A DNA stretch of 64,000 nt, from NCBI RefSeq assembly GCF_029490015.1, contig NZ_CP120468.1, forward strand, positions 2,604,001 to 2,668,000. Reading direction: 5' to 3'. Of the stretch, positions 1 through 7,972 are shown piece by piece (the stretch's first letter is position 1; every line of letters starts with the position of its first letter). A model generated the notes under the pieces. The model searched no databases and had not been told where the DNA came from. It saw only the letters and a program-made list of their open reading frames with translations. Position numbers and translations under genes: made by a program. This stretch comes from Halobaculum limi. GTDB taxonomy: Archaea; Halobacteriota; Halobacteria; Halobacteriales; Haloferacaceae.

Positions 1-1125
1 CTCCACGAGCATATTGCGCGCGGTGCGCTCGGGGATGGATCGAGAGGTCATGTAGAACAGGTCCTCTTTGTCCACCTGGCCGACCGTCGCGGAGTGCGAC
101 GCTTCGGTGTCGTGGTTGTGGATGATGAGCTTCGGCGAGGCGTCGGCCTCGGAGTCGTCGCTCAGCATCAGGGTGTTCTCGCGCTGGTACGAGGAGGTGT
201 CCCAGGCGTCGCGGCCGACGTCCTGCACGCCCTCGTACACCGAGCGTGCCTCGTCGTCGAGGACGCCGCGCGTGACCAGGTCGGCGGTCGTGTGTTCGCC
301 GTTGTGCCACACGCGAGCGTTGATGTCGAGGTGCTGGTCGTTGTGGCCGAAGAACGCGCCGACGATCTTCGTCTCCGAGGAGTCGCCGTTCAACTCCGTC
401 TCGATGTCCGAGCGGGTGAGTCGAGAGCCGATGTTGCCCTCGATCCAACTGATCGTCGAGTAGGTGTTGGCGTCGCCGCGCTTCAGCGTGAAGTTGTACA
501 CGTCCTCGTCGAGGTTCTGGAGCGTGCCGTACTGGACGTACGAGTTCTCGCCGGAGACGATCTCGACGATGTTGCTGAAGTAGCGGTCGCCCTCGACGTC
601 GCTCTCGCCGTTCGAGATGCGCTCGAGGATCGTCGCCGAGGCGTTGTCCTCGGTGACGACGAGCGTGTGGCTGAACAGCGACCGACTGTTCATCTCGGCG
701 CGCACCTTCACGTCCTCGGCGTCGACGCCCTTGGGGACGTAGATGACCGTGCCGGTCGTGAACAGCGCCGTCGACAGCGCGGTGAGGTAGTTCGTCTGCG
801 GGTCGGTGACGGAGCCGAAGTGCGCTTTCACCAGTTCGGGGTGCTGGTCCAGCGCTGCCGGGAAGTCGAGCACCTCGGCACCCTCGGCGGAGACGCGTTC
901 GGTCTCGTCGCTCTGGTCGATCGGGTCGACGAGGGTCTCGTAGTCGAGGTCTTCGAGGTTCGTCCAGCGGCGGCCGGGTGTCTCGATGACGTTCGGCATC
1001 TCCAGGTCGTCCAGCGCCGCCAGCGCGTCGAGACGCGTCTGGAGGAGCCAGTCCGGTTCGTCACGCTCGTCGGAGATCGTTCGCACGGTCTCCTCGGAGA
1101 GGTTCGCGGGTAGCTGTGTACTCAT
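1..1125 (-). CDS. sufD: Fe-S cluster assembly protein SufD (3' end outside window)
   Basis: SufD is a scaffold subunit of the cytosolic SufBCD complex, which builds Fe-S clusters with the ATPase SufC. The 375 visible codons run open to the window edge and begin MSTQLPANLSEETVRTI. The N-terminal DEPDWLLQTRL segment is also seen, slightly changed (DEPEWMLERRL), in SufB just upstream, as expected for the paralogous SufB/SufD family. The visible C-terminal part (LFYMTSRSIPERTARNML) is the conserved SufBD core end. Haloarchaeal SufD is about 400 aa, so roughly 25 residues are missing. It is the third gene of sufC-sufB-sufD, 37 bp after sufB, and is probably cotranscribed. The family is certain. 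SufD rather than a second SufB follows from gene order and divergence. Confidence 0.93.
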   Translation of the reverse strand, partial: MSTQLPANLSEETVRTISDERDEPDWLLQTRLDALAALDDLEMPNVIETPGRRWTNLEDLDYETLVDPIDQSDETERVSAEGAEVLDFPAALDQHPELVKAHFGSVTDPQTNYLTALSTALFTTGTVIYVPKGVDAEDVKVRAEMNSRSLFSHTLVVTEDNASATILERISNGESDVEGDRYFSNIVEIVSGENSYVQYGTLQNLDEDVYNFTLKRGDANTYSTISWIEGNIGSRLTRSDIETELNGDSSETKIVGAFFGHNDQHLDINARVWHNGEHTTADLVTRGVLDDEARSVYEGVQDVGRDAWDTSSYQRENTLMLSDDSEADASPKLIIHNHDTEASHSATVGQVDKEDLFYMTSRSIPERTARNMLVE

Positions 1126-1162
1126 TGTGTGTGGTGAGTGTGGGGTGAGACGGGGACTCGGA

Positions 1163-2593
1163 TTATCCGAGCGAGCCCTCCATCTCCAGTTCGACGAGCC
1201 GGTTGAGCTCGACGGCGTACTCGATGGGCAGTTCCTCCGTGATCGGCTCGATGAAGCCCGAGACGATCATCTGCTTGGCGTCGTCGTCGTCGAGGCCGCG
1301 CGACTGCAGGTAGAACACGTCCTCGTCGCCGATCTTGCCGACGGTCGCCTCGTGGGCGACGTCCACCGTCGACTCGTTGATCTCCATGTACGGCATCGTG
1401 TCGGAGGTGGACTCGTTGTCGAACATCAGCGCGTCACACTCGACGGCCGTCGAGGAGCCGTGTGCGCCGTCGGCGATGTGGACGAGACCGCGGTAGTTGG
1501 TGCGGCCGCCGTCCTTGCTGATAGACTTCGACTCGATGGTCGACTTCGTGTCCGGCGCGTTGTGGTACACCTTCGCGCCGGTGTCGATGTTCTGGCCCTC
1601 GCCAGCGAACGCGATGGTGATGTGGTTGTCTGAGGCGCCGCGGCCCTTGAGGATGGAACTGGGGTACAGCATCGTCGCCTTCGATCCCATCGATCCGGAG
1701 ATCCACTCCATCCGCCCGCCCTTCTCGACGATGGCGCGCTTCGTGTTGAGGTTGTACGTGTTCTTCGACCAGTTCTGGACGGTCGAGTACTGCACGTGGG
1801 CGTCTTCGTTGACGAACACCTCGACGCCGCCGGAGTGGAGGTTGAACGCCGAGTACTTCGGCGCGGAACAGCCCTCGATGTAGTGGACTTCGGAGCCCTT
1901 CTCGGCGATAATGAGCGTGTGCTCGAACTGGCCCATCCCCTCGGAGTTCATCCGGAAGTACGCCTGCACGGGCATCTCGACGGTGACGTCCTCGGGGACG
2001 TACACGAACGACCCGCCCGACCAGACTGCGCCGTGGAGCGCAGCGAACTTGTTGTCGCTCGGGGGGACGCACGTCGTCATGAAGTGCTCGCGGACGAGTT
2101 CTTCGTGCTCCTGTACGGCCTCGTCCATGTTGCAGAAGACGACGCCTTTCTCCTCCCACCGCTCCTGCATGTTCTGGTAGACGACCTCAGACTCGTACTG
2201 CGCGCCGACGCCCGAGAGTGCGTTCTTCTCGGCCTCCGGGATACCCAGTTTGTCGAAGGTGTCTTTGATCTCTTCGGGGAGTTCCGTCCAGTCGTCGACG
2301 CCGCCGCGGACGTCGACGTCGGGGCGGATGTACGGAACGATCTCGTCGACGTCGACCTCGCTCAGGTCGGGCTGGCCCGGCCAGTCGGTCGGCATCGGCA
2401 TCGCGTGGTACTGCTTGAGCGCACGCAGGCGCCGCTCCAGCATCCACTCGGGTTCGTCTTTGTCCTCGGAGATCGCACGGATCGTCTCCTCGTTGAGGCC
2501 CTTCTCGCTCCGGAACGCCTCCTTCGACTCCTTCTTGAAGTCGAAACGCTCCTCAGTGTCCGTCTGCTTCAGGTGATCCTGATCTGAACTCAT
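1163..2593 (-). CDS. sufB: Fe-S cluster assembly protein SufB
   Basis: This 476-aa protein is the expected length for SufB, the scaffold on which Fe-S clusters are assembled in the SufBCD complex. Family landmarks are the N-terminal DEPEWMLERRLRAL segment, the central beta-helix core (for example SFVYVPEDVTVEMPVQAYFR, GSEVHYIEGCSAPKYSA) and the C-terminal block FYLQSRGLDDDDAKQMIVSG. The GCSAP cysteine lies in the core region where SufB carries functional residues; this assignment is from family knowledge. The start MSSDQDHLKQ leaves a 59-bp gap to sufC. Only 37 bp separate it from sufD, so the three genes look like one operon. Confidence 0.97.
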   Translation of the reverse strand: MSSDQDHLKQTDTEERFDFKKESKEAFRSEKGLNEETIRAISEDKDEPEWMLERRLRALKQYHAMPMPTDWPGQPDLSEVDVDEIVPYIRPDVDVRGGVDDWTELPEEIKDTFDKLGIPEAEKNALSGVGAQYESEVVYQNMQERWEEKGVVFCNMDEAVQEHEELVREHFMTTCVPPSDNKFAALHGAVWSGGSFVYVPEDVTVEMPVQAYFRMNSEGMGQFEHTLIIAEKGSEVHYIEGCSAPKYSAFNLHSGGVEVFVNEDAHVQYSTVQNWSKNTYNLNTKRAIVEKGGRMEWISGSMGSKATMLYPSSILKGRGASDNHITIAFAGEGQNIDTGAKVYHNAPDTKSTIESKSISKDGGRTNYRGLVHIADGAHGSSTAVECDALMFDNESTSDTMPYMEINESTVDVAHEATVGKIGDEDVFYLQSRGLDDDDAKQMIVSGFIEPITEELPIEYAVELNRLVELEMEGSLG

Positions 2594-2652
2594 GTGTGTT
2601 GTCTCGTGTTTACCGGTGTGTACGCATTAGGCTGTTCAGTAACCATAGACGG

Positions 2653-3570
2653 TTACGCCGTGTTGTAGACTTCCTCGCGGACCCAGTCGTACCCCTTGTC
2701 TTCGAGTTGCTCGGCGAGGCTCGCGTCGCCCGACTTTACGACCTTGCCGTCGAGCATAATGTGGACGTGGTCCGGTTCGACGTAGTCGAGGATGCGCTGG
2801 TAGTGCGTAATCTGGAGGATGCCGGTGTTCTGCTCGTCACGCAGGGCGTTGATGCCCTTCGAGACGTCCTGCAGACGGTCGATGTCGAGCCCCGAGTCGA
2901 TCTCGTCGAGCACGGCGATCGACGGCTCGAGGATGGCAGCCTGCAGTACCTCGTTCTGCTTCTTCTCACCGCCGGAGAAGCCGGCGTTGAGGTAGCGCTC
3001 TGCGAACTTCTCGTCCATATCGAGCAGTTCCATCTTCTCTTTCAGGAGCTTCTGGAACTCGGCGACGCCGACGTCGCCGTCGTCGGCGGGACCCTCCATC
3101 GGGGAGGTGTCGTAGCCGGAGTCGTCTTCGTCGGCGTCCGCGTCGGCCTCCTCCTCGTCCTCGAACAGTTCTTCGCGCTCGCCGAGTTTGGCGTTGAGCG
3201 CCTGCCGGAGGAAGTTGACCATCGTCACGCCCTCGATCTCGGCGGGGTACTGGAAGCCGAGGAAGATACCCAGCGCCGCGCGCTCGTTCGGTTCCAGTTC
3301 GAGGAGTTCCCACGTGAGGTCCTCCTCGTCGATGTCGGCGTCGATGTCCGCGACGTCCTCCTCCGAGAGGATGAGCGTCACCGATCCGCCGGTGACCTCG
3401 TACGCCGGGTGGCCCGCGATGACCTTCGCAGTCGTGGACTTGCCCGAGCCGTTGGGGCCCATTAGTGCGTGAATCTCGCCTTGCTTCACTTCGAGGTCGA
3501 CGCCTCGAAGGATCTCTTCGCCCGTCTCCGCGACCTGCGCCTGGAGGTTCTTGAGTTTGAGTGTCGCCAT
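2653..3570 (-). CDS. sufC: Fe-S cluster assembly ATPase SufC
   Basis: SufC is the ABC-type ATPase that drives SufB/SufD conformational changes. In this 305-aa protein the Walker A is GPNGSGKST (residues 38-46), the ABC signature FSGGEKK (198-204) and the Walker B IAVLDEIDSGLD (218-229). Between Walker A and the signature lies an acidic insert at about residues 134-169 (FEDEEEADADADEDD), which lengthens the protein compared with bacterial SufC of about 250 aa. The start MATLKLKNL is preferred over an upstream in-frame ATG (3618), because the extra 16 residues do not fit the family. It is the first gene of the sufCBD cluster. Confidence 0.97.
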   Translation of the reverse strand: MATLKLKNLQAQVAETGEEILRGVDLEVKQGEIHALMGPNGSGKSTTAKVIAGHPAYEVTGGSVTLILSEEDVADIDADIDEEDLTWELLELEPNERAALGIFLGFQYPAEIEGVTMVNFLRQALNAKLGEREELFEDEEEADADADEDDSGYDTSPMEGPADDGDVGVAEFQKLLKEKMELLDMDEKFAERYLNAGFSGGEKKQNEVLQAAILEPSIAVLDEIDSGLDIDRLQDVSKGINALRDEQNTGILQITHYQRILDYVEPDHVHIMLDGKVVKSGDASLAEQLEDKGYDWVREEVYNTA

Positions 3571-3707
3571 ATTCGTGAATGCGCCTCTACACGCGGATGG
3601 GGTCGTTCGAGGCATCAACCTTACGCATCCGCCACAGTGTCATTATCCCTCACGAAAGAACAGTTTGCGAATCGAAAAGCGAGGTTGCTGCAGAACGTAT
3701 CAACAGG

Positions 3708-6476
3708 TCACATAAAGCTCCCGAGACCGGTCTGCTCTTGCCCGCTTTTGACCTCTTCCCACGACATCCCAAGCGCCTCGATGATACGGGCGATGGGGCC
3801 TTTCAGCGTCTTGTCCAGCATCTTGTCCCAGTCGACGACGAACTCCTCGGGCACCTCGTCGGCGTACTCGAAACAGATCACGTCGGGGTCGCGCTTGAAC
3901 TCGCCGTACAGCGGATCTGTCTGCGGGTCGAGTCCGTGTTCCGACTCCATCCGTTGCCAGAAGTCGGGATGGACCTTCTCGATGTAGAGACGCTTCGGCT
4001 TGGACCCGCGCTGGAAGTTCGTCCCGAGCAGCAGGTTCGCGTACTTCGCGCCGCGCACCTGTGCGGTGGCGGTCTCGTACGCCTCCAGTCGCTTGCCGAT
4101 ACCGCCGGGGATGCCCACTTCGTCTAAGTCGGCGTCGCCCGCGAGGAAGTTCTGGATCTCGTCGTGGAGGTAGTCTTTGATGTCGTCTGTCGCCTCGCCG
4201 TGGACAATCATCTCGATGACGCGCTTTTGCACCCGTTTCGTAACGGGGGCGATGTCCGAGCGTTTGTACTCGAAGCCCGTGATGTCGATATCGTCGACGT
4301 CTTTCCCCTCTTTCCAGACGATGTGGCCGGCGTACCGCTTCTTCTTGCCCGCTTGGAAGAACCGGCGGTACAGTTTCTCGAACTCGATCTGGAAGCGGTG
4401 TTCGTCGGCACCGAGTTCCTCGCGAGCGAAGTCGTCGTAGCGGCCGTTGATGTGTTCCTCGATGGCGAACGACTGCTCGATTGCCTCCTCGGTCGTGATG
4501 TCGTCGCCGAGGGCGAGCATAATCGAGTCGGTGTCGCCATACGTCACCTCGTGGTCGATCTCACGGGCCGCTTCCTCGGTGAACTCGATGACGCGCCGGC
4601 CCATCGCCGTGATGGCGGCGGCGTTGTCCTTGTCATACAGGCGGAAGCGCTCCCACCCGGAGACGCCGTACAGCGAGTTCATAATCACCTTCACCGCCGC
4701 CTGCTGTTGGTCGTACTGTTCGTAGGCGTCGGAGCCGACCTCGTGGGCGTCGCGTTCGCCCTTCAGACGGTCGCGTTCGGCCAGCAACTCGTCGATCATC
4801 TGCCGCATCATCCCGTCGGGTTCCTTGCGGAAGCGCGTCCCGTTGGGCGCGCGGTACGTCTCGCCGTCGAAGGCGTCGGGATCCTCGACGATGGTCTCGG
4901 GGCTGGCGTTGATCGTCACCATACACATCGGGTACAGCGACTTCAGGTCCAGCACCGACACCATCTCCTCGACGCCGGTGATCGGTTCGAACACCGCGCC
5001 CCCCTCGAAGTCCTCGCCGTCCTGTTGGCCCTTCGTCGGGAGGACGAACCGGCCGTAGGCGTTGTGGAGGACGTACATGTCGACCGCGTCGCCGGGCGTC
5101 GGCGCGTCCTCCAGTTGACAGCCGACGATCTTGCGCGACTCGTCCCAGAAGTCGATCACGTCCTGCTTGCGGTCGATCTCGACGCACAGTTCCACGTCGC
5201 GAACGTTGTACTCCAGCAGTCGCTCGGGATCCTGTTCCCACAGGTCGCCGATGTCGCCGGAGTAGCGTTCCTTCCCCACGTCGAGTTCGAGTTCGCCGAC
5301 CGCATCGAGGCGGTACGACTCCAGTTCGGAGAACTGTGTGCGCTGGTAGGCGTACAGGAGGTCGAAGACGACGCGGCCCTTCACGTCGGGGCCGCCCCAT
5401 CCGGAGCGCCACGTCTCGTTCACGCGCGAGAGGCGGTCGGGCGAGAGGTCGTACTCCGATCGGCCGTCGAGGAGTTCACAGCGGTCCATGAAGTACGGCG
5501 CGTCGAAGTCCTCGAAGTTCCACCCCGTCAACACGTCGGGGTCCGTCTCCTCGATGTACGCGATGAACGCGTCGAGCATCGCGTCCTCCTCCGCGAACGT
5601 TCGGACCTCGACACTACTGTCGTGGTCACCGATGAGGTCGTAGTCGTCGAGGACGTCTGGCGCGTCGACGCCGCCGACGGGCGCGTCGTACAGCCACGCG
5701 ATGTACTCGTCGCGGTAGGAGTCGTGTGAGGTGAGACAGACGACCTGTTCCTCGCCGTCCTCGGGGAAGCCGTTGCGGTCGTCGACCTCGATGTCGAACG
5801 TGTTGACGCGGATGTCGGCCTCGACCTCGCAGGGTTCGAGATGCTCGGGCGTGACCTGGAGGCTAGCGCGGCCGCCGTCATCGTCGTCCGTCTCCAGTCG
5901 GCGCTCCTCGACGCGGAGACCGGAGGTGACGCCGTAGTCGATGAGGAAGCGGTTGGGGAACAGGATGTCCGCCTCGTACGTCCGGTCGAAGTCGTCGCGG
6001 ATCTGTCCCACGTCACGGGGCGTTCGGGCGACCACCTTGGTGACGGGCATCCCACGGATGGATTTGAACCGCTCGCCGTCAGGGGCCTCCTCGCGCGTGT
6101 CGAGGATGACGTCGTACTCCTCGACGAGAGCCCGATTCTCGATGTCGGCCGTCGGCACGTAGAAGTACGGTTCGAGGCCGAGGACGCGCAGGTGTTCCGA
6201 CTCGTTGTCGGCCGTGCGGCCGAACACGTGGACGACGGGGTACTCTTCGGTTCCGGCCCCCTCGACCGTGTAGTCGACGGCCGTCACCATCATTTCGACC
6301 GTCCCACTGGCGTCGGGAACGACGATGTCTTCGCGGTCGATGACGTCGCTCACCCGGCCTTGCCCCGTTCCAGCGACGAACGCCGCCTCTTCGTCCGGGC
6401 GACGGTCGTCGTTGGACCCGCCTTCCTCCGCGGTGGCGTCCCCGAAATCGCCGAGGCCCGCCTGCGAATCGCTCAT
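3708..6476 (-). CDS. polB: Family B DNA polymerase (PolB), replicative
   Basis: Archaeal family B DNA polymerase, 922 aa, with 3'-5' proofreading exonuclease and polymerase domains. Exonuclease motifs are FDIEVDD (Exo I, D228/E230), WNFEDFDAPYF (Exo II, about 319-329) and YNVRDVEL (Exo III, about 423-430). Polymerase motif A is DLKSLYP (510-516), motif B is KVIMNSLYG (596-604) and motif C is YGDTDS (646-651). No intein interrupts any motif, which is notable because haloarchaeal polB genes often carry inteins at A, B or C. The start MSDSQAGLGDF lies 28 nt after a TATA-like box (6499-6509). An upstream ATG 45 nt earlier would place the box inside the gene. Confidence 0.97.
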   Translation of the reverse strand: MSDSQAGLGDFGDATAEEGGSNDDRRPDEEAAFVAGTGQGRVSDVIDREDIVVPDASGTVEMMVTAVDYTVEGAGTEEYPVVHVFGRTADNESEHLRVLGLEPYFYVPTADIENRALVEEYDVILDTREEAPDGERFKSIRGMPVTKVVARTPRDVGQIRDDFDRTYEADILFPNRFLIDYGVTSGLRVEERRLETDDDDGGRASLQVTPEHLEPCEVEADIRVNTFDIEVDDRNGFPEDGEEQVVCLTSHDSYRDEYIAWLYDAPVGGVDAPDVLDDYDLIGDHDSSVEVRTFAEEDAMLDAFIAYIEETDPDVLTGWNFEDFDAPYFMDRCELLDGRSEYDLSPDRLSRVNETWRSGWGGPDVKGRVVFDLLYAYQRTQFSELESYRLDAVGELELDVGKERYSGDIGDLWEQDPERLLEYNVRDVELCVEIDRKQDVIDFWDESRKIVGCQLEDAPTPGDAVDMYVLHNAYGRFVLPTKGQQDGEDFEGGAVFEPITGVEEMVSVLDLKSLYPMCMVTINASPETIVEDPDAFDGETYRAPNGTRFRKEPDGMMRQMIDELLAERDRLKGERDAHEVGSDAYEQYDQQQAAVKVIMNSLYGVSGWERFRLYDKDNAAAITAMGRRVIEFTEEAAREIDHEVTYGDTDSIMLALGDDITTEEAIEQSFAIEEHINGRYDDFAREELGADEHRFQIEFEKLYRRFFQAGKKKRYAGHIVWKEGKDVDDIDITGFEYKRSDIAPVTKRVQKRVIEMIVHGEATDDIKDYLHDEIQNFLAGDADLDEVGIPGGIGKRLEAYETATAQVRGAKYANLLLGTNFQRGSKPKRLYIEKVHPDFWQRMESEHGLDPQTDPLYGEFKRDPDVICFEYADEVPEEFVVDWDKMLDKTLKGPIARIIEALGMSWEEVKSGQEQTGLGSFM

Positions 6477-6498
6477 TGCCGGGCCTTTGCCGTTCGCC

Positions 6499-6509
6499 GG
6501 TAAAAATGT
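6499..6509 (-). promoter_or_regulatory. TATA-like box of polB
   Basis: On the minus strand an AT-rich ACATTTTTACC element sits about 28 nt before the polB ATG at 6476. This spacing implies a leaderless transcript and supports the chosen start. Confidence 0.6.
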
Positions 6510-6679
6510 CCCTTTCGTCACGGCGACGAGTCGCTGTGGGTGACGCTGGTCCGTCTACCCCTACGGTAAGCCCATCGTTCGGTCCGGTAGTCGAGGATTA
6601 CACGGACAGATTCGTTCCGTTCGATCGCCGAAGAACCGCACGACGACGGCCGGTTGGCGAGTCCGGCCACCACGGAAAG

Positions 6680-6689
6680 GCATATACCG
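6680..6689 (+). promoter_or_regulatory. TATA-like box of the 56-aa gene
   Basis: GCATATACCG is centred about 30 nt upstream of the ATG at 6715. It is the only AT-rich element in the last 60 bp before this small gene and argues that the gene is expressed. Confidence 0.55.
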
Positions 6690-6714
6690 TGTCAAGACAT
6701 ACCATAGTTCGCAG

Positions 6715-6885
6715 ATGACCCACGCATCCGATTCCCCGTTGGAGCGCTCGGGCGCGAGCCCGGACGAGGCCGTCGAGACGGTCGAGGCGTATGAGGACGA
6801 CGGGCGAACGGTCCTCTACGACTCCGAAAATCCACTCGCGTGGGTAGAGGCGAGCACCGCCGTCACGCTCGCCGACCACGCCTGA
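6715..6885 (+). CDS. Small haloarchaeal protein, DUF7331-like
   Basis: A 56-aa acidic protein: N-terminal low-complexity part, then VETVEAYEDDGRTVLYDS and ENPLAWVEASTAVTL. This pattern (an acidic lead followed by a xYDxENPLAW core) recalls the very common small haloarchaeal family I know as DUF7331. No enzymatic motif, membrane segment or metal site is visible and the function is unknown. Support for it being real comes from a well-placed TATA-like box and typical haloarchaeal codon use. It is divergent from polB across a 238-bp gap. Confidence 0.75.
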   Translation: MTHASDSPLERSGASPDEAVETVEAYEDDGRTVLYDSENPLAWVEASTAVTLADHA

Positions 6886-6940
6886 TCGGTCCCGCACTCA
6901 CCTGACTACCGCCGGATCCGACGCGAGTCGTGTCCGGCAA

Positions 6941-6950
6941 CCCTTTTGCT
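6941..6950 (+). promoter_or_regulatory. TATA-like box (CCCTTTTGCT)
   Basis: This element lies about 28 nt before GTG 6972 and 11 nt after the alternative GTG 6930. The same CCTTTT type of element precedes several genes of the window at the same distance, so it fixes the start of the next gene at 6972. Confidence 0.55.
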
Positions 6951-6971
6951 ACAGTCACCGAACAGAGAGCC

Positions 6972-7463
6972 GTGCTCGAGGACGACGACGACGGGGACCT
7001 GTTCGGCCTCGAACGCGAGGCCAGCGAAGCCGAAAACCGTGGCCCCCGCGTCAACATCCCGACCGTCAATGACCCATCCGACTCGTTGCCCGACCCCTCG
7101 ACGGTCGACCCGCATATCAGTCGGTCGTTTATGACCGCCGTCCTGTACGCCAACGTCGCCGTCCTCGGCGTCTCACTGGGCGCGATGCTCATCGGCTTCC
7201 GCGGCCAGTGGAACTGGGGCGGGTTCGCCATCGTCGTCGGCCTCCTCGCCGGCGTCCGCGTCTACCAGACGTATCGCGCCTTCGAGCAGTGGCGTGAGGA
7301 ACGCGACGCCGACGAGGCGACCGAGGACGACGACACGGAGACGGACCCGGACGAAGCGTCGGATGCGGAGCGAGACGTGCAGACATATGCAGAAACAGAT
7401 GGCGAGACGGAACCCGACGATCCGACCGAGTCGCAACAGAACACGCCGACAGAGGACGACTGA
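6972..7463 (+). CDS. Haloarchaeal two-TM membrane protein, DUF7322-like
   Basis: A 163-aa protein with a hydrophilic N-terminal half, two predicted membrane helices (about residues 53-76 and 83-102, around SFMTAVLYANVAVLGVSLGA and GGFAIVVGLLAGVRVYQTY) and a very acidic Thr/Asp/Glu-rich tail. I recall a haloarchaeal family (DUF7322) of this form, but the function is unknown. GTG 6972 (LEDDDDGDLFGL) is preferred over GTG 6930 because the TATA-like element lies between them. It precedes the winged-helix gene at 7511 by 47 bp on the same strand. Confidence 0.75.
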   Translation: MLEDDDDGDLFGLEREASEAENRGPRVNIPTVNDPSDSLPDPSTVDPHISRSFMTAVLYANVAVLGVSLGAMLIGFRGQWNWGGFAIVVGLLAGVRVYQTYRAFEQWREERDADEATEDDDTETDPDEASDAERDVQTYAETDGETEPDDPTESQQNTPTEDD

Positions 7464-7510
7464 CCGCCGCCACCGACACCGCTTTGCATCCTGCAGTACC
7501 TTCCTCGACT

Positions 7511-7930
7511 ATGCAGACGGTTCGGGACGACGACGGCACTCGCTATCTCCTCGTCAAGCGCTCGGCAGAGTCGAGTCTGGTCCGCGACCCCGCGACCGGT
7601 GAGGAGCGCCACCTCCCGAACGACGACCTCGAAGCCGAAGGCGAGTCAGCGCTGTCGGCCGCGGCCGCCGGCCTCTCGCCCGCGCTTCGACGGGCGGTGC
7701 TCGCGTGTCGCGACGAACGGGCGCTTGGCCTCCTCGTGGAGTTCGTCGACCGCGGGCCGCTGTCGGTCCGGACGCTGTTGGACTCGTACGACCTGTGTGA
7801 ATCCGACCTGCACGGTCTCCTCGCGGAGTTTCGCGCGGCGGGCCTCCTCACCGAGACGACTGTCGCCGGCGAGCGTGGCTACGAACCGACAGACGAGGCG
7901 GAGACAGCGGTCGGACGATTTCGAGCGTAA
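7511..7930 (+). CDS. Winged-helix domain protein, DUF7346-like, convergent to rad50
   Basis: A 139-aa protein. The first about 40 residues (MQTVRDDDGTRYLLVKRSAE...) form a small strand-rich module. The rest (LSPALRRAVLACRDERALGL through DLCESDLHGLLAEFRAAGLLTE) has the helix-turn-helix-wing pattern of a winged-helix domain. No metal or ligand site is visible. I recall this family (DUF7346) as a frequent neighbour of rad50 in haloarchaea, and here it is convergent with rad50, 42 bp apart. A role linked to DNA repair is only an inference from position. An in-frame ATG 27 nt upstream is less likely. Confidence 0.75.
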   Translation: MQTVRDDDGTRYLLVKRSAESSLVRDPATGEERHLPNDDLEAEGESALSAAAAGLSPALRRAVLACRDERALGLLVEFVDRGPLSVRTLLDSYDLCESDLHGLLAEFRAAGLLTETTVAGERGYEPTDEAETAVGRFRA

Positions 7931-7972
7931 GCGAGACGGCAAGTGCGGACGACGCGGAACCGCCGAGTCGGC

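Noticed and set aside
94-1113. Long plus-strand reading frame opposite sufD
   Set aside because: It is a Val/Arg/Asp-rich antisense shadow of sufD. The minus-strand product has clear SufD motifs.
4164-5729. 521-codon plus-strand frame inside polB
   Set aside because: Antisense to polymerase and exonuclease motifs. Its length reflects high GC (few stop codons), and its composition is unlike a haloarchaeal protein.
3708-6476. Intein in polB
   Set aside because: Motifs A, B and C are uninterrupted and the total length is that of an intein-free enzyme.
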